A stretch of 64,000 bases of DNA. Source: Novosphingobium sp. PhB57. GTDB lineage: Bacteria; Pseudomonadota; Alphaproteobacteria; Sphingomonadales; Sphingomonadaceae. Each line of letters opens with the position of its first letter. Positions within the stretch are counted from its first letter, which is position 1. The stretch spans positions 1 to 64,000 of the forward strand of contig NZ_SMBO01000011.1 in the NCBI RefSeq assembly GCF_004342985.1. Direction: 5' to 3'. This document shows positions 1-9,233 of the stretch, piece after piece. The notes below the pieces were generated by a model. It made no database searches, was not told the DNA's origin, and saw nothing but the letters and a program-made list of their open reading frames with translations. Both the position numbers and the translations under genes were made by a program.

Positions 1-318
1 TGGAAGATGCCACCACGTGAGTGGACCATGGCAAAGGCACAGTTTGCCGTGATCTTCGGCGAACGCTTCATCAGAGCCATGGCGGCCTGATGATCGACCG
101 CCTGCCCACACACGGAATTCCTGACAGTCCCGAGGGCATCGAACACGAACTCGCAGCCTATCTCGCTGGTGCATCGCCCACCGCTGCTCTCACCGACGGC
201 AAGAGCATGGTTGCATGAAACGCGCGGTATCGGCCTATTCGTTGTTCTCGACCCTTCCCGGACACCCAGAGCTATATTTTTGCTCACCAAGTGCAGACTG
301 TCCGCTATTCCCGCAGCT

Positions 319-760
319 ATGACGCAATTTGTCGCGCCGGATCTCGTCGAGGGCACGCTCGAACAGGGCTTCGACTTCCTGGAGGTACTCGACGACGCGT
401 TCCAGCGCGCCATGTTCATGATGATCATCGTCAACGAATTGCATCCCTTCGCCGATAGCAATGGTCGGTCGTATCATGATAAACGCCGAGTTTGTCGCGG
501 CCGGCGAGGAGCGGATCATCATCCCGACCGCCTATCGCTTCGACTATATCGGCGCGCTAAAGGCCTTTTCGCAGAGCGGCCGTGCCGATCCACTCATCCG
601 TATGCTGGGTGCCGCGCAGGCCTGCACGCACAGCATCGACTGGACGTCTATGGCGACGGCGCAGGCGCAATTGACCGCCACAAACACCTTTGCCGAAGGC
701 GAGGACGCCAAGCTCAAGTTGGCCCGATCCCGATCATCGTCGACTGGATTGTTCAGGCAG
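319..760 (+). pseudogene. Fic-family protein, frameshifted remnant
   Basis: This stretch encodes the C-terminal part of a Fic-domain protein (AMP-transferase type fold) in two frames. The first frame reads TQFVAPDLVEGTLEQGF and then the Fic core HPFADSNGR, which is HPFx(D)xNGR with serine where glycine is usual. Immediately after NGR, near 461, the reading moves to another frame and continues as RIMINAEFVAAGEERIIIP up to about 760. Comparing NGRxxR of the family with the sequence suggests a deletion of about five bases at the motif. The N-terminal half, left of 319, is unrecognisable. The gene is therefore broken. It runs towards the HerA gene on the opposite strand. Confidence 0.75.
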
Positions 761-766
761 CAGCGC

Positions 767-2497
767 CTATTTGAGCCATTGGTCGAAACTGACCGAGAAG
801 CCGGCCGCATGCCACGGATTTTTCCAAATTTCGTAATAGCGGATGTCATTTGACGACGGCTGGGGCGAACATGGCCTGACATAGACCACGCACGGCATTG
901 TGACGGCATCACCGATGAGCAGGGCCTCGCCCTGTTCAAGCGCCGGGAGGCCAGCGGTCAGATTGCCGAGCGTGTCGGGCAACAGCCGCTTCACATAGGC
1001 CTGATCCTCGGGGTTCGTAAGGCGCATAGCGAGGAAGTTGCTGCACTGGGAGAAGATCGTTTCGGAAATCTCCGACGGGCGCTGGCTGGAGATCAGCAGG
1101 CTGACCCCATATTTGCGGCCTTCCTTGGCAATCCGCTCGATCGAATTGAGCGAGGCCTTGAACCGCGCGAGATCGCTGCGCGGCGCATATTTATGCGCTT
1201 CCTCATACACCAGCAGGAACGGGGTTTCGCAGGTGCCGCTCGTCCGGCGCGCATGATAGGCGAAATCGAATAGGAGCCGCGTCACCAGCGAGACCGTGAT
1301 GCTGAGCACCTCGAACGGGATGCCGGACAGATCGATGATCGTGACATTGGCGCTGCTCGTCTTCTCATAGCCCGTGATCTGGCGAAGCACGTCTTCCAGC
1401 GTGGCTTTCGCGGCCTTATCGCCGAACATGAAATTGAGGCGCGGATTGCCGATCTTGGCCGCGATGCGCCGCACGAACTTGTCGATGCTGCCATCGGCAT
1501 AGGGGCCCTTGTTGATCTTCGAATGCTTCGTGGCGGCAAAGTCGATCAGCGCTTGAGCATAGGCCGTTAGCCGCGTGCCCTCATCGGCAAAACTTGTGAC
1601 GACGCCCGCCTTGGTTTCGATGGTGAGCGGGTCGCTGGCATCCTTGGTCTCGCGCGCCAAGTTGGCGAGACAGTTTTGCAGATGGGTGATGTCGTAGGGC
1701 ACCGGGCTGTCGAAGCTCACCTTGACCGCGCCCGGGTTTGCCATCTCCTTGCAATGCGTGATCAGAGTGCGCAGCAAAGCTTCCTGATTGTAATTGTTGC
1801 TGTCACCGGATTCGAGGAACATGTCCTCCATTTCTCCGTCGCTGAGCAGCCAATAGGGGAGGACGATATCGTCGGCGCTGAGTAGGTTCGCACTCGGAAA
1901 CGCGGACTTATACTCGCCGTGAATGTCGAAGATGACGATGTGCGAATTGTTGAGGCCGGTATATTCGCTGGCCTTAGCCGAGGTCGCTTCCTGAAGGATT
2001 GTCGCCACGCTGGACGACTTGCCCGAACCCGTCGCGCCGACGACGGCGATATGCTTGTTGAAGAAGCGATCGCCATGGACAGGGACCTTGACGTCGCGCT
2101 GACGCGTGAGCGTCGAAAAGCAACAACGCTGCGCTTCCGCAAAGGCATTAGCGTAGATCGCCGCGATCTCGGCGCGCGACGCGGGCACGACCTTTTTCGG
2201 CGGGATGGCCAGCTCATCGCCACCGCGGCGAAACACGCCGCCACACAGTGTGCCGAGCGGATAGGCCTCGACGATATAGACCCGCTTGGTATCGTCGCGC
2301 TTTTCGCGCAGCTCGATCGCGAAACTCTCGATGATGCAGATCAGCGATACATCGTCATTGTCCGATATCTTCAGGAACGAGCCGACGCGCAGCGACTGCT
2401 CGGCGATCTGAAAGGACGCCAGATCGTCCACCGCGATCCGAACCTTGTTCGGAAAAACCGAGACGACCTCGGCATTGATGTCTTCCTCGCCGCTCAT
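767..2497 (-). CDS. HerA-type ATPase/helicase of a DUF4297-HerA defence pair
   Basis: A 576-residue FtsK/HerA-superfamily ATPase (DUF87 type). The N-terminal 100 residues form a small beta-rich domain typical of HerA. Walker A is GATGSGKSS at about 154-162, followed by FDIHGEY, and Walker B lies in LLVYEEAHKY at about 425. A late SSQRPSEI segment fits the sensor region. HerA proteins form hexameric rings that translocate DNA. In defence loci a HerA ring assembles with a nuclease or SIR2 partner. The start ATG at 2497 has an AGGGGTGAGG ribosome site and lies 11 bp after the stop of the DUF4297-like gene, so the two are cotranscribed. The pairing matches the known DUF4297-HerA antiphage system; the function here is inferred. 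Confidence 0.85.
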   Translation of the reverse strand: MSGEEDINAEVVSVFPNKVRIAVDDLASFQIAEQSLRVGSFLKISDNDDVSLICIIESFAIELREKRDDTKRVYIVEAYPLGTLCGGVFRRGGDELAIPPKKVVPASRAEIAAIYANAFAEAQRCCFSTLTRQRDVKVPVHGDRFFNKHIAVVGATGSGKSSSVATILQEATSAKASEYTGLNNSHIVIFDIHGEYKSAFPSANLLSADDIVLPYWLLSDGEMEDMFLESGDSNNYNQEALLRTLITHCKEMANPGAVKVSFDSPVPYDITHLQNCLANLARETKDASDPLTIETKAGVVTSFADEGTRLTAYAQALIDFAATKHSKINKGPYADGSIDKFVRRIAAKIGNPRLNFMFGDKAAKATLEDVLRQITGYEKTSSANVTIIDLSGIPFEVLSITVSLVTRLLFDFAYHARRTSGTCETPFLLVYEEAHKYAPRSDLARFKASLNSIERIAKEGRKYGVSLLISSQRPSEISETIFSQCSNFLAMRLTNPEDQAYVKRLLPDTLGNLTAGLPALEQGEALLIGDAVTMPCVVYVRPCSPQPSSNDIRYYEIWKNPWHAAGFSVSFDQWLK

Positions 2498-2507
2498 GCC
2501 TCACCCC

Positions 2508-3779
2508 TTAAACGATCTTTCTGGCCATGCTGGCGCTGTTGATGGGTATCGCAATCTGCTGGATCGCCGGCGCGACATCGTGCGGATCGCCAACATGGAG
2601 TTGGATCACCAGCCGCGCGCGCTTGGCCGCAGCAAGCGCCGCCTCAAGCTCCTCAGCACTGCCGACGAACCGCGCCGAAACTGGATAGTCCCGCGTCTGC
2701 GGCAGCATCAGATGGTCCGTCGAGAACGCAGCGCCGTGATAGGCGAAGCCGTCGGTGATCTTGTGGCCGTCGCCCACCAGCCGCCCTTTGAGAGCCGCCA
2801 GCGTCGCCGCCGTCACGCCCGGCAGGAAGAAAAACGGTGCGTAGCGTTCCTTGGCGGGCGTCCTGCCCATCCGGTGGCTGCTCCACCTGCCGATAATATG
2901 CTGAACCAACTCATGCAGCTCGTCGATGCTATCGGTTTGGGCGAGGGTCAGGATGAAAAAGCGCTCGCGACTGTCGATGTTCAAGCGCGCGAAATGCAGC
3001 TCGCGAATCTTCTTGCAGTAGGTGTTCTCGCCTTCTTCGCGCAGCGCCCAGGCAGAATAGATCGCGACATTGGGGCGGATAAGCTGCAGGAATGCAGCCC
3101 GGTTGGTCGTGCGCGCCGACTTTGTCGTGACCGACGACAGGGCGGCCATGGCCGTCAGGGCAGAAGGATAGCTATAGTGTTCGGCCTCCAGCTTCGAGAC
3201 GCCAAGGGCACTGACCAGCTCCGCGATGACACGGGCGCGGTGGGCATCGAAGGCTTCGCTGAGCTTGACGGAAAAGCGGCTGCAGAAATCCGAAATCTCA
3301 TCATCCGTCGCACCGACTTTGCTTTGCAGATTGACCTCGACGCGCACCTTTTCGCCGGTCGCCGCGTCGACCCGGTACGGGCGCTGGATAAGAATATGCT
3401 GCATGTCCGCGAGGCAATAGGTCGGAGCGGTTTCGGGTGCCTGTTTGAAATGGCCGTACAGGACGTAGCGCTTCCGCTTCCGCATGTCGGCCGGATAGCG
3501 CAGAAAGCCCTCAAGCATCGGCAGCACCGCATCGCGGACGGTGGCGTTGGTGAGCTTTTGCGCCTCATAATATTTGACCTGACCGTGCGTGTCAGTCTCA
3601 CCCGCCAGAACGTCGAAATCTTCGACGCCCTCGACCGTCACCGTCTCGTCGCTCGTTGCGCCAAGCACCGCGAGAATGCTGGCGTCGAACTGATAGATAT
3701 AGCCGCGGATCGTGGCCGTCGCTTCGCGTTGCGCCTCGATCGCATCGCTGTCCGCCATTAAGCAATCGCCATTAACCAT
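2508..3779 (-). CDS. DUF4297/Cap4-like nuclease partner of HerA
   Basis: Begins with a conserved GYIYQFD segment, then a PD-(D/E)XK-like pattern: EGVEDFD followed about 13 residues later by QVKYYE. This is the signature of the DUF4297/Cap4 dsDNA-endonuclease domain. The remaining roughly 300 residues are probably an interaction or sensing region with no motif I can name. The gene sits directly upstream of herA with an 11-bp gap. The start is uncertain. The frame is open to 3812, an in-frame ATG at 3779 gives 423 residues, and another at 3758 begins MADSDAIE just before the conserved region. A GGGAGGGGG run lies about 20 bases upstream of 3779. Confidence 0.75.
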   Translation of the reverse strand: MVNGDCLMADSDAIEAQREATATIRGYIYQFDASILAVLGATSDETVTVEGVEDFDVLAGETDTHGQVKYYEAQKLTNATVRDAVLPMLEGFLRYPADMRKRKRYVLYGHFKQAPETAPTYCLADMQHILIQRPYRVDAATGEKVRVEVNLQSKVGATDDEISDFCSRFSVKLSEAFDAHRARVIAELVSALGVSKLEAEHYSYPSALTAMAALSSVTTKSARTTNRAAFLQLIRPNVAIYSAWALREEGENTYCKKIRELHFARLNIDSRERFFILTLAQTDSIDELHELVQHIIGRWSSHRMGRTPAKERYAPFFFLPGVTAATLAALKGRLVGDGHKITDGFAYHGAAFSTDHLMLPQTRDYPVSARFVGSAEELEAALAAAKRARLVIQLHVGDPHDVAPAIQQIAIPINSASMARKIV

Positions 3780-3911
3780 AGTTGCGTGCTCGTCATACCA
3801 TCCCCCTCCCAAGATTCTGTCGCGTCAAATATATGATGGCATGCCAGATAACGAGCCTCGATCTCGCGCATGGCACGAGAAATCCAGTATAGGTCTCTGC
3901 CATCCCGCCTT

Positions 3912-5069
3912 TCATTCGATCGACTGCACACAAGCTGGCTCCAGAACTTCCTGTTCGAGCCAGTGCGCGTCTTCGGAGGCCAGGAATTGCGCGAGGCCGG
4001 CGAAAGCGGAATCCGTTGGCATGACGATCGCGGTTGAAGCCTGCCGCTTGCCGTGCGCCCGCGCCAGCGCCTCCGACATCAAATGCGGCCGTACGCGCAG
4101 CCCCACCGCCTCTTCGAGATAGCGGCCGATCCGGATGCCCCCCGGATCGATATCGCCCCAATGACGCAAGATGGTCAGGTTCGCGGCCTGCATCAGATGG
4201 CGCACGATCCTCACGACGCCGAGCGGCGGAAATCCAGCGCAATAGACCACGACCCCATCCGGCTCGCGCGCCTCGCGAACATGGCGGTGAAAGCTCTCCA
4301 GATTTTCGATCGTGAGCACCGATCGCACCGGCCGTGTCAGCGAAATGGACTCCAGGGATTCGGGCGGAATGCCGAGATAGGGCAGTCGGTCGGCGCCCAT
4401 GTTCGCAATCTTGATCGGCCCCGCGACCAGTACCGGTTGCGGAAATTTGGCGAGCCCAAGCGCATCGAGCGCCGCCTTGCGGTCGAGCGAATTTTCAAGC
4501 CGGCCGCTGCGTTTGAGGTGGCCAATGAGCCGGCTGAGCTGGCGTTCGAGCGCCTTGCTGTCGCCGAGCAGCCGCGCCGACCTCGTACGCAACGGTAGCG
4601 GCGCCTCGCCCAGATCGGCAAAAGCCGCGTCCGCTGCACGCACCAGCGCCAGTGCATCGTCGAGCTTGTCCGGGCCAAGCCCAAGATAGGCCGCACCAGC
4701 CTGCCAGCGGTGACGCACCGCCTCCAGAATTTCGATGCCGATCTCGCTGTTCGGCGAGATCGTGGCCAGCCCGGCAATCGCCGAAGCTGTAAGCGCCGGC
4801 GATGGGGTGCGCCCGAGGTGCCGATACAAGATGTCCGCATCGGCAAGAATGACCCGCGCGACCAGATGCGGTGCATCGCGGTCCCATTCGAGGAGCACCG
4901 CACCTGCCTCCCGCGCTGCCGTAAGGCCCGCAATCAGCCCATCGCGCGCGCCGCTGTCCGCAAAGGCTTGCGCCGGGCGCGCGATGATCCGCCGCGTCCG
5001 GTCCGATTGCCGTTCGTGCGCGTCGATAAGCCTGTTCAGCAGGCGCGTCGGATTGCCATCACGCTTCAT
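3912..5069 (-). CDS. jetD: Wadjet nuclease subunit JetD
   Basis: A 385-residue protein of the DUF3322/DUF2220 type. The C-terminal half is a topoisomerase VI-like Toprim domain: a catalytic glutamate in TIENLES (about E255) and the acidic GDIDPGGIRI motif (about D306 and D308). In Wadjet, JetD is the nickase/nuclease that cuts plasmid DNA once the JetABC SMC complex has extruded it. The start ATG overlaps the jetC stop by four bases (ATGA), as expected for the last gene of a coupled jetABCD operon. All key acidic residues are present, so it is likely active. Confidence 0.9.
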   Translation of the reverse strand: MKRDGNPTRLLNRLIDAHERQSDRTRRIIARPAQAFADSGARDGLIAGLTAAREAGAVLLEWDRDAPHLVARVILADADILYRHLGRTPSPALTASAIAGLATISPNSEIGIEILEAVRHRWQAGAAYLGLGPDKLDDALALVRAADAAFADLGEAPLPLRTRSARLLGDSKALERQLSRLIGHLKRSGRLENSLDRKAALDALGLAKFPQPVLVAGPIKIANMGADRLPYLGIPPESLESISLTRPVRSVLTIENLESFHRHVREAREPDGVVVYCAGFPPLGVVRIVRHLMQAANLTILRHWGDIDPGGIRIGRYLEEAVGLRVRPHLMSEALARAHGKRQASTAIVMPTDSAFAGLAQFLASEDAHWLEQEVLEPACVQSIE

Positions 5070-8000
5070 TCCGCCGCATCTTGCGCCAGCGGCCGGAACG
5101 CCTCGATCCCGCGATGCGCTGGATTGGCGTCCATGAGCGCCTGTCGCGCTTCCAATCTGGGGTAGGTCACCGTGACGACCGGCTCCTGCGTCGCCGGATG
5201 CCGGTTGACCGACACGATCGTATCTACGGTTTCGAGGAACATCGCGCGCACCTTCTCCGGCGCCGCAATCACCGGCTGGAGGCTGAGATCGCGGAAGAAG
5301 GCGAGCAATGCCTGCGTGTTGGGCGCATCGAGATTGTTGAACGCCTCGTCGAACACAACGAGGCCGGCCCCCTCAGGTTCGCCATGGCTCGTCTTGGGAT
5401 AATAGGCGGCCGCCATCGCCGCGCCGACCGCGACATAATAAGGTGCCTGCTTCTGCCCGCCCGATCCGGTCACCGATCGTTTCGACAGTGTCGTTTCCTG
5501 GCCCCGGTCATTGGTCATGTGCAGATCGAAGTCGTAGAACCGCCGATAGTCTCGCAAGTCCTTGACCAGTTCCTCGTCGGACAGGCGCCGTTCGAGTTCG
5601 CGGAACCCTTCGCGCACCTTGGGGTCGAGATCGACATCGTCGAGCATCGACAAGCCCACACGCGGCTTATCGGCGATGGCTTCGGCCAGCGCATGGATCG
5701 GCTTCATTGCCGCATTGATATGGTAGCGGAATGCATAGCGCTGGCCGGTGAAGTGACGATCCTGGAGCGTGCGATTGAGGCGCTCGATCTGCGAGCGGGC
5801 CTTTTGAAACTTGTCCGAGAGCCGGTTGATCAGCCCTTCGGTCAGGTCCGCTTCCATCTGGATACGGGCATCCTCGAAGGCCTGGCGATATTGCCGCAGT
5901 TCGTCCTGCTCAAGCTGCCGTTCCTTTGTCTGGCACCAGCGCAGGATCGCGATATCGCTGTCGTCGAACAGCGGCGAGGCGCCCAGATAATCCTGGACGA
6001 ACTTGCCGTAGAGCGCGCGGCCCCGCTTGACGCTCTCATCGGCAAGTCGCGGCAGTTGCTCAGCGTCGCGGCGGGCCTGCGCGACATGATCCGCCAAGCG
6101 CGCGACCGGGTCCTTTTCGGCGGGTGACAGGTCGATCAGCACGGCTACGCGCTGGGTCGCATGGTCGATCACATCATCGATCTCGGCAATCTCGATCAGC
6201 GTCGCGATCGGCTCGCCGCCCTCCCGCTCGACCGCGACGGCTTCTTCGGCTTCGCGGGTCGTGCGCTCCTTGTCGGCAACGCCGGCCTGGACCTGAAGCC
6301 GGGTATCTTTCTCCTGCAATTCCTTGATGCGCGGTTCGATCTCGTCCGCAATCTCCTGGCGATAGCCTTTGATGTCGCTTTCAAGATCGGCGATCTCGGC
6401 TCGGGTATGCTTGACCTCGAGCGTTTCCGCCTGCTCGCGGGCCTTGGCGGTGCCGCGCAGCCTTGCCTCGGCTTCCGCCATATCACCGAGCGCAACCGCC
6501 AACACGTCCGCGGGATCATCGACCAGCGCCGCCATTGCCGCCAGCCCGGCGAGTATGGCGTCGCGGATGGTCGAAATGGCCGAATAGTTCTGCGACAAGG
6601 CGGCCAGTTCGTCCCGGTCGCGCTGCGCCGCCGATGCTTGCGCGGTCTTACCGAACTTGGGTTGCAGGTCCTGATAGACCCGCAGTCCCATGCCGGCGGT
6701 TGTCTTGCCGCGCTTGGTGATCGCCTGTTCCATGCGCCGCAGGTCATCATCGGTCTCCGCGCGCTCGAAGCGCCCGACCTGCCGTTCGATGAAGGCGCGC
6801 GCATCCGGATTTTCCGTCACTAGGATCGCGGCGATCGAGTTCGACGACACGCTGCCGCGCCACGCAGCCGTTTTGCGCGTATCGATCAGGCGGCAGCCAT
6901 GGAGGTCGCGCCGTTCGCGATAGAGGATACCAAAGGCGTCCGAGAGGCGTTCGCTCGGCACGATCAAGGCTTCGCGATTGGCGCCGAGCAGCATCTCAAG
7001 CGCCATCGCCCAAGCCGGGTCCGACACATCGACGATGTCGGGAAGCGCGACCGCGCTGATGCCGTCAGCGGCAAGCAGCCGCATGAAGTCGCGAACATGA
7101 CGAGATAAGATCGCGCCGTCGGTCGCGGTCTGGAGGCCCTGTTCCAGCTCATCCATCCGCGCTTTGGTCCGGCCAAGCTCGACCCGGAGCGCTTCCTCCT
7201 GTTGCTGCAAGCTCTGGCGCGCGCCGGTAAGAGCAAGAACCTGCGGTTCGAGCGCAACCAGTTCGCTATCCACCGCGCCGAGCTGTTCGGCGCCGCGACC
7301 GCGAGTCAGCGCGAGCAAGCTCGACGCCGCGGCAAGGTTCGCACGAAAGACGTTCGGGATGCGGTCGGCGATCCTCGAGAGTTCGGCCAGGCGCGTGAGC
7401 TGGGTCAATCGGCGCATCGCGGCTGTCTTGCCGCCGCGCAGCTTGGCCTGCGCCGCTTCCTGCTCGATATCGAGCGAGCGCAACTGACTCGATCCGGATT
7501 CGGCGAGGACCGATTTCAGCCGGAGGATGTTGGTTTGGCACTCTTCGATATAGCCGAGCGACAATTGGCGCGAGCGTAGCTCGCGGGCGAGGTCCTGCGC
7601 GAGAACCCCGCGGTCTTGCGTGATGCGTGCTAGCACCAGATCGAGGCGGCGGCGATCGCCATGAGCGATCTCGAACCGCAAGACATTATGGCGGACATGA
7701 TGCCGCGCCCAAAGCTGCATGCGTTGCCGCGCCTCGGCAATCTCGGCGAGCTGCTGTTCGCGCTTCTTCACCTCGGTTTCGAGGAAACGATAGCGCTCGA
7801 TCGAACCTTTCAGTCCATCGACGTCGATATTGTCTTCTTCGAGGATATGCTTGCGCACGAACTTCGTCGGGTCATCGATCGGCTCGAAGGCGATCGACTC
7901 CTTGAAATTCCGCAGCACCTGTTTGGAATCCGGGGCCGCACTGCGCGGGCGCATCGCCAGCAGATAATCATCGACATAGCCGATCGCGGTACCGAGGTGG

Positions 8001-8509
8001 TTGCGCAACTGCGGACAAAGCACCTTCAACCGGTCGAGCAGTCGCGCCGCGACGGGCATGACCCGGCGATTATCGTCGCGCACCTCGACCAACTGGTCGA
8101 GCCTGAGGCCAAGGCCCGGCGCCACGAACCGCGCGCGCAGGTCATGTTTTGCCTCGTCCTTATAGGCCGACAGGATCAGGCCAATGGTGATCGGCGCACC
8201 TGACTGACGATCACGAAAGACTAAGGCGATCAGCGAGTCAGCGCTATCGCGGGCGGGACCATCGGTGGAAATATGGCTGTCATAGCCGAGGCAATAATCG
8301 CGAATGCGCCGCTCATTGCGTCCGCCCGTCGACTTGTTGAGGTCATAGAAATTGGTGTTCGCGCCGGTGATGATCACCTGCAGCGCATCGATGATCGTGC
8401 TCTTGCCGGCGCCGGTCGGCCCCAGAATCGCGACACTGCCGCGCAGGTCGATATCCTGGCTGGCGAGCACACCCCATTGGTGCAGGACGATACGCTCAAG
8501 TTCATGCAT
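5066..8509 (-). CDS. jetC: Wadjet SMC-like ATPase JetC
   Basis: An SMC/MukB-like ATPase of 1147 residues starting at MHELERIVLHQWG. Walker A is GPTGAGKST at 30-38. A long, charged, coiled-coil-rich middle follows. The signature region is SVTGSGGQKQAPYY, and Walker B is VVFDEA at about 1051-1056 followed by FNNLD. This is the DNA-extruding motor of the Wadjet plasmid-restriction complex. The frame stays open up to 8647, but the ATG at 8509 is preferred because it overlaps the jetB stop by eight bases and places the Walker A where the family has it. The 46 extra residues upstream look like out-of-frame jetB. Confidence 0.92.
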   Translation of the reverse strand: MHELERIVLHQWGVLASQDIDLRGSVAILGPTGAGKSTIIDALQVIITGANTNFYDLNKSTGGRNERRIRDYCLGYDSHISTDGPARDSADSLIALVFRDRQSGAPITIGLILSAYKDEAKHDLRARFVAPGLGLRLDQLVEVRDDNRRVMPVAARLLDRLKVLCPQLRNHLGTAIGYVDDYLLAMRPRSAAPDSKQVLRNFKESIAFEPIDDPTKFVRKHILEEDNIDVDGLKGSIERYRFLETEVKKREQQLAEIAEARQRMQLWARHHVRHNVLRFEIAHGDRRRLDLVLARITQDRGVLAQDLARELRSRQLSLGYIEECQTNILRLKSVLAESGSSQLRSLDIEQEAAQAKLRGGKTAAMRRLTQLTRLAELSRIADRIPNVFRANLAAASSLLALTRGRGAEQLGAVDSELVALEPQVLALTGARQSLQQQEEALRVELGRTKARMDELEQGLQTATDGAILSRHVRDFMRLLAADGISAVALPDIVDVSDPAWAMALEMLLGANREALIVPSERLSDAFGILYRERRDLHGCRLIDTRKTAAWRGSVSSNSIAAILVTENPDARAFIERQVGRFERAETDDDLRRMEQAITKRGKTTAGMGLRVYQDLQPKFGKTAQASAAQRDRDELAALSQNYSAISTIRDAILAGLAAMAALVDDPADVLAVALGDMAEAEARLRGTAKAREQAETLEVKHTRAEIADLESDIKGYRQEIADEIEPRIKELQEKDTRLQVQAGVADKERTTREAEEAVAVEREGGEPIATLIEIAEIDDVIDHATQRVAVLIDLSPAEKDPVARLADHVAQARRDAEQLPRLADESVKRGRALYGKFVQDYLGASPLFDDSDIAILRWCQTKERQLEQDELRQYRQAFEDARIQMEADLTEGLINRLSDKFQKARSQIERLNRTLQDRHFTGQRYAFRYHINAAMKPIHALAEAIADKPRVGLSMLDDVDLDPKVREGFRELERRLSDEELVKDLRDYRRFYDFDLHMTNDRGQETTLSKRSVTGSGGQKQAPYYVAVGAAMAAAYYPKTSHGEPEGAGLVVFDEAFNNLDAPNTQALLAFFRDLSLQPVIAAPEKVRAMFLETVDTIVSVNRHPATQEPVVTVTYPRLEARQALMDANPAHRGIEAFRPLAQDAAE

Positions 8510-9233
8510 TGGGATCGTCCTGCGCGTCTGCCTCGTCGGCCATATCAGAGCTTTCCACCGGCTCTGCGCCGAGATTGGCGCGATAGTCGGCAAGATGCGC
8601 GAGCATCGAGTCGGTGGCCGGCTGCTGCGCGTCGGCTTCTTCACCAAATGCGCGCTGTTCGAGCCAGAGGATCACGGCTTCGACATAGACATCCGGAACG
8701 AGCACGGTAATGCCGGGCATGATCTGAAGCTGGAGGATCTTTTCTTCCGGATCATGTTCGCCGAGGCGTACCAGACCTTTGCGCTGGAACCCTTTTAGGA
8801 TCTCCACCAGCCGCGTCATGGCTGGCGGCTCTTCACCCGCCGTTCGCAGCCGATCGTGAATGTCGTCGGTATTGCTATACACACGGCCGCGTTCGTCGAG
8901 CGAGCTGATGCCCTCGGCATAGAGCAGGCGCAGGATCAGCAGGGCGATCGTCTCGTCCTTCTTGAGCCGCGCCATATGCACGCCGTAGACGACGCCATCC
9001 GCTTCGAGCACCACCATGCCGGCCACGGCGTGATTGACGAGCCGGTAGCCAAATGCGCGCACGATCGACTGGACCGTCGCGAAATGCCGGACGATCAGGC
9101 GATAGGCCGGTGGATAGGGCCAGTCTTCATAGAGGCACTGATGAAACAGCAGCGCCTGAAGCGCGGTCTGCAATTCTTCTTCGGTGACCTTCGCGCCATC
9201 GAGCAGGTTTGCAACCTCCCTGAGTTCAGCCAT
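8502..9233 (-). CDS. jetB: Wadjet subunit JetB (MukE-like)
   Basis: A 243-residue DUF4194-type protein with winged-helix character, corresponding to MukE in the Wadjet SMC complex. It has an acidic C-terminal tail. The start ATG overlaps the jetA stop by eight bases (ATGGCTGA) and the stop overlaps the jetC start by eight bases, so translation of jetA, jetB and jetC is coupled. The assignment rests on its size, its position between jetA and jetC, and general resemblance; I see no catalytic motif and none is expected. Confidence 0.85.
   Translation of the reverse strand: MAELREVANLLDGAKVTEEELQTALQALLFHQCLYEDWPYPPAYRLIVRHFATVQSIVRAFGYRLVNHAVAGMVVLEADGVVYGVHMARLKKDETIALLILRLLYAEGISSLDERGRVYSNTDDIHDRLRTAGEEPPAMTRLVEILKGFQRKGLVRLGEHDPEEKILQLQIMPGITVLVPDVYVEAVILWLEQRAFGEEADAQQPATDSMLAHLADYRANLGAEPVESSDMADEADAQDDPNA

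Noticed and set aside
2445..3761. Long plus-strand open frame (438 codons)
   Set aside because: Antisense to the DUF4297-like nuclease gene; arginine-rich translation without family resemblance and no ribosome site.
5081..6127. Plus-strand open frame of 348 codons
   Set aside because: Lies opposite jetC, which has clear ATPase motifs; it is a GC-rich shadow frame.
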